Position numbers and translations under genes: made by a program. A DNA stretch of 64,000 bases, taken from Acanthaster planci (taxonomy: Eukaryota; Echinodermata; Asteroidea; Valvatida; Acanthasteridae). The first letter of the stretch is position 1; the number at the start of each line of letters is the position of its first letter. The notes under the pieces were generated by a model. It was not told the origin of the DNA and ran no database searches. It saw nothing but the letters and a program-made list of their open reading frames with translations. The stretch lies in contig NW_019091625.1 of NCBI RefSeq assembly GCF_001949145.1, positions 163,186 to 227,185 of the forward strand, written 5' to 3'. Of the stretch, positions 57,501-64,000 are shown one piece after another.

Positions 57501-59674
57501 TGCTTTATTTTTCTATTTTACATGTGTCTGATCGTGGATCCAACCTCGGGAATTTCTGAAAAGAGAGAAATAATTCTTTCGTCTCTTTATTTAGCATGTT
57601 TAAATCAAATTTCTTTTTTTTTTTTAGAAACAAGCCACATTTGACCAAAAAAGTCCAAATGGAAAAGGTATCTCGTGTTGAGTTGCATTTGAGCAAAATA
57701 GGAGGGACTTGAATTCCATGAATGTGCTAGAAATATGTACATGTAACGGGAGTGGGTGCTCTTCAGAACTGAAGGGCGAATTACCCGGTCAGAAGGCTGC
57801 CATTTTGTCACCTCTAAGAGGACGGTCTGAAGACCTCTATGGCCCCGGAAATACAATTAGATCTCCGGCCATCAAAAATCTGTTGAAACCCTAACTGGCG
57901 TTTCCTCGGTTGGCGAGCCTTGGTAGCTCCCGTGCAGGAAATTGCCGTCATTCCAGGCACGTCCACAGTAGTTGGGAAGAGAGGAAGAAAATAAGCTTGG
58001 AAGCGTTACAAGTCACCTACATGTACCTCTAGTTTTTGGTCAAGTGGCATTTTCTTGCTAGCTTTATTTTGGGGGGGGGTTGTCTTCATGTTCTTACCTT
58101 TGGTCAGACATCGCTGTGAGGGGTTTCAAGGAGGTCGCAGAGAGATTGGCTTGCATCTTGGTGAAGGGGGGGTTGTTAAGGTGAGCTTCAGTTACACATA
58201 ATGAAGGTGGGTTTGGTCCTTAGGTGTCGATCAAGCCATCCAGGCCCAGGGTAGTTTTTAAGTGGAGTGCAGTGCCAGAGATAGGGCAAAATTGGTCTTG
58301 CTTGAAACTTGACATGGAAGTATATAAAACCAGAAATTGGGAAGCGCCACTTATTTGAAAGTGCACAAAGGACATTTCTCACATGTCAGCTTTGGGGATG
58401 CGTGATTTTTTTTTTTTAGGGATTTCTGAATTTGGTGATTCAGAATCAACAAAAATTGGAACATCTATAATGTGTGATATGAAGCCTGAGACAGGAGTTA
58501 TTTTGCTCAAAATGTGTAAAGGCCCGCTAATATGACCCAACCTAACTGTAAGAGTCACAAGTTTCCAGAGCCACTGAGTGTTGGCTCTAGAAAGACTGTA
58601 GTGCACATCAATAGGAATCATCTAAAGTAAAACGAAACGGAATAATTCAAATAGCCTTCAAACTCATTTTGTCAGATCTGGTCGTAAATAGTTCAGGGGG
58701 GCAAAGTCTGCCTCAGTGGTAAATCCGTACTTAAGAAAAAGGGCTCCAAAGGAAGTAGAGGATCCCTATATGAATTCTGTAGCAAATCTTCAAAGTGATT
58801 GGGGTCGTTGCACGATTAAGGCTTAGTACATCCTGGCTTCTGAGCTGTCGCTGTAGGAGCTGTGTAATCAGCTTCTAAAATGCTTAGATCACCTACCCAT
58901 TCCCTCAGGATTAGCTGCCCCTGAAGATTTCAGGATTGTCTTCTGTTGAATGAGCCCATGCCCTTGGTGAAATGTGGTGGTATCCTTCCGTCCTCATTCA
59001 ATCCACTGACAACTCCCAGCCTCTGGAGTCACCCTTTTTTTTTCTAGCCTTGTCAGGGGATTGCTGGTAACTCCAAGGATACAGTATTTTTACCTATCTT
59101 GCAAATGATCCACAGTTCACTTTTGTTTGTCAGTCTTTCTTTTTCTTTATTCATGTAGTCTCCAACCTTGGGTAGATTGTAGGGAGTGAAATCTCACAAA
59201 GACTACTGTTTTAAACTCTACCAGTTTAAAAATGCAGTATAATTGCAATACTTCAAAATGAAAAGGTGTTTAGTATTTGTCACCAACTTAAGCAAAAATT
59301 GGTTGATACTTTATGTGACCAAAGAAGATCTCACTCTGAATGATTTACTGTGAAAATTGATTAACCCTAATCCCCTTCAGGTTTTTCTAGGCACCCTGCA
59401 GAATACAGCAGAATACAGCGGCTACGTGTAGGACAAACTAGACTTGTTTTTACCGCTCACATCAATAAAATCCCACAGAAGGAGCCCACTGTTGGATATC
59501 GCTGTGTTCCACATGGTTAATATCAATTTTAAGGTGGTTGCTGGAAAAATAAGTGCTGTGTACTGCTTGTGTGACTACTTCTCAGTTTATGTCTCTGATT
59601 TTCAGTTTGCTTTTTCTTCAAAAGTGCACCCTAACTTGACTGTACTCTTTTTTTTCTTGTTCCTTTTTTGCCAG
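54511..59674. other. Non-coding, ending in the intron before the first sure PDE3 exon
   Basis: A purine-rich tract at 55431-55493 (A/G with a run of nine Gs) and TACATGTA palindromes near 56020, 56219, 57735 and 58018. The last 40 bases are pyrimidine-rich and lead into the acceptor at 59673-59674. Confidence 0.5.
55431..55493 (+). repeat. Purine-rich low-complexity tract
   Basis: Almost uninterrupted A and G, including GGGGGGGGG. Such tracts can form triplex or G-rich structures; nothing else is seen in it. Confidence 0.8.
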
Positions 59675-59935
59675 GTATGCAACTCAGTGGTGGACATGGC
59701 GGTCATGCAGGAGGCCCACGGCCTGATCATGGACATGCTGGCCGACTCCAGTCTGCCGCCCAACGTGGTCAGCGGGCTCAAGACGGTCAGCTCCCTGCTC
59801 AGCCCACCCACCAGCTACAACACGCTGCAGCGGCCCAAGATCAGCCCACTGGTGGCGTTGAGTGAGAGCAACTACGGCGCGGCTGACATTGACGATTCTC
59901 CCTATGTGGGTGAAAGGCCTTTGTCGTTACCCAAG
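59675..59935 (+). CDS. PDE3: PDE3 exon: regulatory region before the phosphorylated segment
   Basis: Part of a cGMP-inhibited 3',5'-cyclic nucleotide phosphodiesterase, which hydrolyses cAMP (and cGMP) and in animals is held at membranes by its N-terminus. The exon is 261 bp (87 codons, phase 0 at both ends). It lies between a pyrimidine-rich acceptor (tccttttttgccag) and a donor (AAG then GTATGC). The product starts VCNSVVDMAVMQEAHGLIMD, continues MLADSSLPPNVVSGLKTVSS, then RPKISPLVALSE, and ends LSLPK. Mammalian PDE3A has the same blocks in the same order (an AHGLI motif, L-A-D-P-S-L-P-P-N-V, a Leu/Ser-rich helix, then a K-P-R-x-N-P-V-T-S-L-S-E stretch). Its GC content is clearly above that of the flanks. 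Distinguishing PDE3A from PDE3B is not meaningful for an invertebrate orthologue. Confidence 0.95.
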
Positions 59936-62070
59936 GTATGCACCTTGTCCAAGACATTTTTAACTCTTTGATCCTGCGAAATATTTGGAATTAAATAGGA
60001 GACAGGTTAGTCTTTCCAAATATTACAAAATGCCCATGATTTTGAACCTTCAAAACAGGAAAGAGCGGAATCAGACTTTAACGCTCATTTTGTCGTGACG
60101 GGTCACATATTTAATGTACCAAAAACGTTGTGGGTACTCAGAAATGTCCCCACAACTTTGTTCAAATTTCCCTCACAAAAAGAACTTGTCCCCTGAATGT
60201 GGTCAGTGCCTACTCAGCTACATGAAGTCACACACACACCCCCACATATCTAAGTGCTTTACTGTATTCAACATTTACGTACACAACTTTGGACACTGTG
60301 CACCATTTTGCCTCACTAATTGTGTTACCTGTAAGGTTGATCTTGCAAATTCCCTTCCATTGGATGTGTGCAGTCAATTTATTTCAAGATTTGCGCACGG
60401 GAAAGGTGTCGGTGTACTGACCGCCAATTATGGATGTAATTGCACGGTTTCGGAAGTTTGGGGACCCGAGTTTGGACATTTGAGGAGGGATAGCGTTCCT
60501 GGCATCTCTATGTGCTTCAAAGCCCCTGAGAGATGTGAAGAGAATTTGATGCCGAACGTTCTGTGAATTTATCCTCAATTCCGTGTCTGCGAAAATATGA
60601 AGAAAAAAAAGTACATGTGAAAAAGTAGCCAATAGACTTTTGTATATGAAAACTGACAAAGCAAGAGGTTAAATCCATCTCTTGTCAACACCAAGTTCAA
60701 CACCCACTGAGAATAAGCTCAAACCTGTACTGTTTCATTCTGTACTGTTCATGCAGGAGGAAACTAAAGTTCTAGTAAGTGCCAAACATTTGATATCATT
60801 TTTAAAGATGGTTGCAGAGATATAAACAAGATCTCCTCACAGGTACAATGTGTATCCTACTGCTTGGGTCACTCAATGGAATGCCCTTATATGGTTTAAA
60901 GAGTACATCTAATGAAAACATGTTTTCTCTGATTTCATCTGTTCAAATAAATATGGATGCATCCAAATCAAATGCAGTGTCATTTTTCTTGAGAACTCAA
61001 CTATAACAAGCTTAAAAGGGCTGTTTTTTTCGTTCATGTCAAGATACGAATTCTGAATGCAGGTTACTTCATCCTGAGAAAAGAAACTAAACTAGGGGAA
61101 CCCTCGCCCTGTGTTTGTAGTGGACAAACCCTTGTGCATGCCAAACAATGGCTATAAACGATGGCTACATGCACTGTTTGGCATGCACAGGGGTTATCCA
61201 CTACAAACACAAGGCGAGGGTTCCCCTCATTTCCTCTGTTTTTCATTCAGAATTTGCATCTTGGTATGAACAGAAAAAAAAAAAAAAACCACTTTTAGCT
61301 TGTTATTGTTGAGTTCTGAAGGCAAACCACTCTGTGTTTGATTTGGATGCTTCCATATATATTTATTTAAACAGGTAAAATCAGAGAAAACATGTTTTCC
61401 TGAGAGGTGCTCTTTAATAAATATCATAGAGTTCAGTTCAGATAAATAGAGAGATTTTTAGGGGTAGGTGTTTACAGTATGTTTGAAACTGGATACCCAT
61501 TTTATGTCAATATTGTGTACCCGGGTCCCCTTGAAATATAAAGAACACTGAACCAATGGCATTGCGTACAATCCCGGCAGACCATGTGCCTGAAACAGGG
61601 CTCTTTTTTGACATAGGAAAGAGCACATTGTTCTCAATGTTAGAGGGGAATCCCCCAACTTTTTATTAAACAAACTGTTACCTTTAATTTGTAATAAAAG
61701 TAGCTCCGTGGATCTCTGTCTCAGAGTTATGATCATGGGACAGGTCTTTTTAGCAGCGCGATGATGTGTCAGCAATTCTACCCTTCACTATGAAAGTTCA
61801 CATACATTTTGTACTTAAAATTTTTATTACGGGTACCTGGCCTAAAAAAATGGAACCAGGTTTTGATGTCGATGGGCGGGTATCTGGCACAAGCCTGGAG
61901 ATTTTAACATGTGATATCTGTGCCTCCTCCATTACACTTCAACTTTGCACCTGGAGCTTGTCAGTGAATACGAAAGCGGGCAATTTGAAAGAAAAATGGA
62001 AAATTGGTGAAGAACTTGTGTAAAGATGTGTTCCAACAGATTATCTTGGTTGTGCTTTTTTATAATTCAG
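59936..62070 (+). other. PDE3 intron, 2135 bp, with a large fold-back repeat
   Basis: GT (59936) to AG (62069-62070), phase 0. It contains a (CA)n-like tract near 60229 and the long inverted repeat at 60896-61417. No other element is recognised. Confidence 0.9.
60896..61417. repeat. Near-complete 522-bp fold-back (inverted repeat) element
   Basis: The two halves are inverted copies. The outer ends are TTAAAGAGTACATCT and, inverted, TTAAAGAGCACCTCT. Matching inner blocks include GAAAACATGTTTTCTCTGAT, GCATCCAAATCAAA, GAGAACTCAAC with ATAACAAGCT, and AATTCTGAATG. The core arms (about 61095-61147 and 61175-61227) are 53 nt each with about four differences, for example AGGGGAACCCTCGCC and TGTGCATGCCAAACA, around a 27-nt loop. 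The TTAA ends would fit a piggyBac-like or TA-target element, but the superfamily is not determinable by eye. In the PDE3 pre-mRNA this would form a long double-stranded stem. Confidence 0.85.
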
Positions 62071-62146
62071 AGATTAAGACGTAGTTTGCCTCCAAGTCTC
62101 ATACGACGGATGTCGTCAACATGGACAACAACTACCTCAGCGACAG
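62071..62146 (+). CDS. PDE3: PDE3 exon: conserved basic/phosphorylation segment
   Basis: A 76-bp exon between acceptor ttttttataattcag and donor ACAG then GTGGGA. It enters in phase 0 and leaves in phase 1. It encodes [18 protein letters not shown] followed by TTTTSAT, with the next Gly split across the junction. This block is nearly identical to the corresponding part of mammalian PDE3A. There the R-R-x-S-S motif lies in a stretch phosphorylated by basophilic kinases (PKA and Akt) to control activity and 14-3-3 binding. Both candidate serines and the two preceding arginines are present, so the regulatory site is probably conserved. The role is by homology. Confidence 0.97.
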
Positions 62147-63914
62147 GTGGGAAAACTTGCCTTGGAAATTGTTCGAACATAGCATTATGTCAAATGAAGG
62201 CTTTCACACATACCTTTGTTGAGCAAAGTTGAACATGGTTCATCCCCATTATGCTAGAAACCCAAATTGCCCAAAGCCTGAAAGAGAGGATCGCTTTCCT
62301 AAACTTAGAAAAGTTGCATTTTCTGTGACAGAAAGATTTGACTGTTTCTAACATGATTCCAAAGTTTGAACTATCCTGTTTAACTGGAAATAAAGTTGGG
62401 GGTTTGTAAGTGTCCATGGTTTTGTCCTCTGTGGCATTTGGGCCTTTGGGAGTTGACAGAAGTTGAAAGAAAAGAATGATGACCAGTGGATCTGCATCGT
62501 GTTACTCCTGCATCTTTCTTACTTATACTTACATGTATACACCCTGGTTTTATTTCACTGAAACCTGTGTGCAGACGCCTTTTTCCAGAAGTATACCACT
62601 GACGTGAAGCCACATGGCTGTGCGTACTTGTAATAATTTCAGATGGGATGTTGTGATAAACCCATTAGCATTTTGTTGCAAGGCAGCAGAAATTTCACAG
62701 GAAGTATGGCCCGTGCATTTCCCAATTCCTGCCGGTTTGGAAACCTTTTTTGCCGGGATGAGAAAAAAGCAGTTTTCGCTGGCCAAGCAAAGACATCTCT
62801 GCGAATCTAATATCGCTGCTGCCTCGTGTTGCACGCCTCCCTGTCATAAGATGCCCGTGCTCGCTCGCAGGCATGTCACTGCTGTTCATTGTGTACTGGC
62901 GCTCCGGTCCTCACCTCTCCTCGATTACCTCACAGCCCCAGCAAAGTGCACCATCCCTGGGCTCCCTGTTACACAAAACCTCTGTCCCATCTGTGATAAT
63001 TTTTTTTTTTGGAGGAGGATCCCCATTGGCTTTTTGTTTTTAACTTTCTGGGACATGATCCCTACTCTCTTCCTTCACTTCTGTTCTTCGTTGTTTGATT
63101 ACTCGTGACCTCTGCTTTTCTGGCAGACTTTGTCTGCAGAACTGCTTTCACGATCACGCGGGGTCGTGATGGAAACAACCACCTTGGAATCACTCGATCC
63201 ATTAGTAATTAGGTACAAACCTCAGCTGGGACGTTTTGGCTGCAAGGCATGACACAGGAAAGATGAAAGTTCAGCTTAAAGTGTTGCCGTGTGGATGGTG
63301 ACTCACTGGCAGTATGCAGACCTGAATGTCAAAAAATTCAGTCTTTCATTAGAAGAACAGAGCCAATTGTTGCATCAGATTTTTTTGTGGGGGGGGGCAG
63401 AAGTGGATGAGTGCAACAGCGGTGTTTTGCAGATATGTCGTTGGTTTTTAAACTGCCTTTAACACAGTGTCTTTAGTTGTTTAGTTGTTTAGTCAAAAGA
63501 CCCAGCTCAAAGTTCCAGTGAATGTATCAAACTTGGCCCTTTTCCAGTTAATTGTTAAAAAACCCCAAAATATTCCATTGCAAAAAGACAGTGCGCTGTG
63601 GTTTTTTGTCGGTACACCTAGTAGGTGACTGTCCCAAACATTAGGTTAGACAGCCTTAGTCTTGTTCAATTTTTCCCAGACACAGATTTTTGTATTTTTG
63701 TTGAGTAATAATTGTCAACCTTTCTGTAATCAATATAGAATGGCAAATAAAAGTAGACCTTCTCTCTGAGTAAGTTTGCATAAAATTATTTGGAAGACTG
63801 GAACAATACATTGTACATGAAGTTTCAAACTTTTTTGCAAAATTGAAACCTCACAGTAATTCTGTATGTGTCTTTAGTTATAGATTTAATGCCTTTCTTT
63901 TTTGTTATGTGCAG
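62147..63914 (+). other. PDE3 intron, 1768 bp
   Basis: GT (62147) to AG (63913-63914), phase 1. A 164-codon frame at 62614-63108 inside it has no domain and no splice signals, and a T9 run interrupts plausible codon use, so it is treated as chance. No transposon ends are recognised. Confidence 0.85.
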
Positions 63915-64000
63915 GCCTTCCAACTCTTGAGCCACAACCTCTGCGGACACGTAGTTCCTCATTTCGCCACACCCGAGAAAACAATAATTCAGCCACACCC
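63915..64000 (+). CDS. PDE3: PDE3 exon, cut by the window edge
   Basis: The acceptor ttttttgttatgtgcag is followed by GCCTTCCAACTC. The first two bases complete the Gly codon begun at 62146, giving SATG, then LPTLEPQPLRTRSSSFRHTR and ENNNSATP to the edge. G-L-P-T-L-E-P directly follows the T-T-T-T-S-A-T-G stretch in mammalian PDE3A too, which confirms both the junction and the frame. The downstream RTRSSSF sequence is basic and Ser-rich and may be a further kinase site. The catalytic domain lies beyond the window. Confidence 0.96.

Noticed and set aside
62614-63108. A 164-codon frame within the second PDE3 intron
   Set aside because: No splice sites, no domain, includes a T9 run; consistent with chance.
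1-64000. CRISPR array, operon, phage or bacterial element
   Set aside because: No spaced repeats or prokaryotic gene layout. The exon-intron structure and the SINE/LINE content are eukaryotic.

Overview
This is animal nuclear DNA. It is AT-rich, intron- and repeat-dominated, with only short coding islands. The assignment rests on a Ty3/gypsy gag remnant, an APE-type LINE, tRNA-derived SINEs, several non-autonomous DNA transposons, and exons with consensus GT-AG sites that encode a cyclic nucleotide phosphodiesterase 3 (PDE3). The SINE types and the dense scatter of TACATGTA palindromes suggest a marine invertebrate deuterostome, probably an echinoderm. That taxonomic call is inference.

The one gene I can name is PDE3, on the + strand at the right end. 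Three exons join in perfect phase: 59675-59935, 62071-62146, and 63915 running off the window. Together they encode the regulatory stretch between the N-terminal membrane region and the catalytic domain, including the conserved RRMSSTW segment. The membrane-encoding exon would lie upstream and the HD-type catalytic exons beyond the right edge. A phase-compatible candidate exon sits at 40142-40327; if real, it implies an intron of about 19 kb. Much of the rest may then be intron or upstream flank.

Layout: 1-183 gypsy gag fragment; 2404-2722 Harbinger-type MITE; 7976-8005 perfect hairpin; 8905-9238 SINE; 16410-18929 degenerate LINE; 21142-21426 unrecognised ORF followed at once by a tRNA-like unit; 22187-22552 hAT-type element; 25800-25980 SINE; 28011-28180 tandem tRNA-like pair; 31881-32056 tandem duplication; 33325-33797 hAT-type element; 38262-38379 Harbinger-type MITE; 39012-39142 fold-back; 40142-40327 candidate PDE3 exon; 41685-41947 SINE with an internal duplication; 50627-50899 hAT-type element built of GGTCTC-like hexamers; 54225-54510 CAGGGAA-rich repeat; 59675-64000 PDE3 exons, with a long fold-back repeat (60896-61417) in the first intron.

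I found no bacterial-type system, CRISPR array, rRNA, intact tRNA gene or complete mobile element. The most noteworthy signals are the roughly 520-bp inverted repeat inside PDE3, the hexamer-built hAT element with a perfect 8-bp target duplication, the excess of TACATGTA, and five exact CRE octamers in a locus that encodes a cAMP-hydrolysing enzyme.
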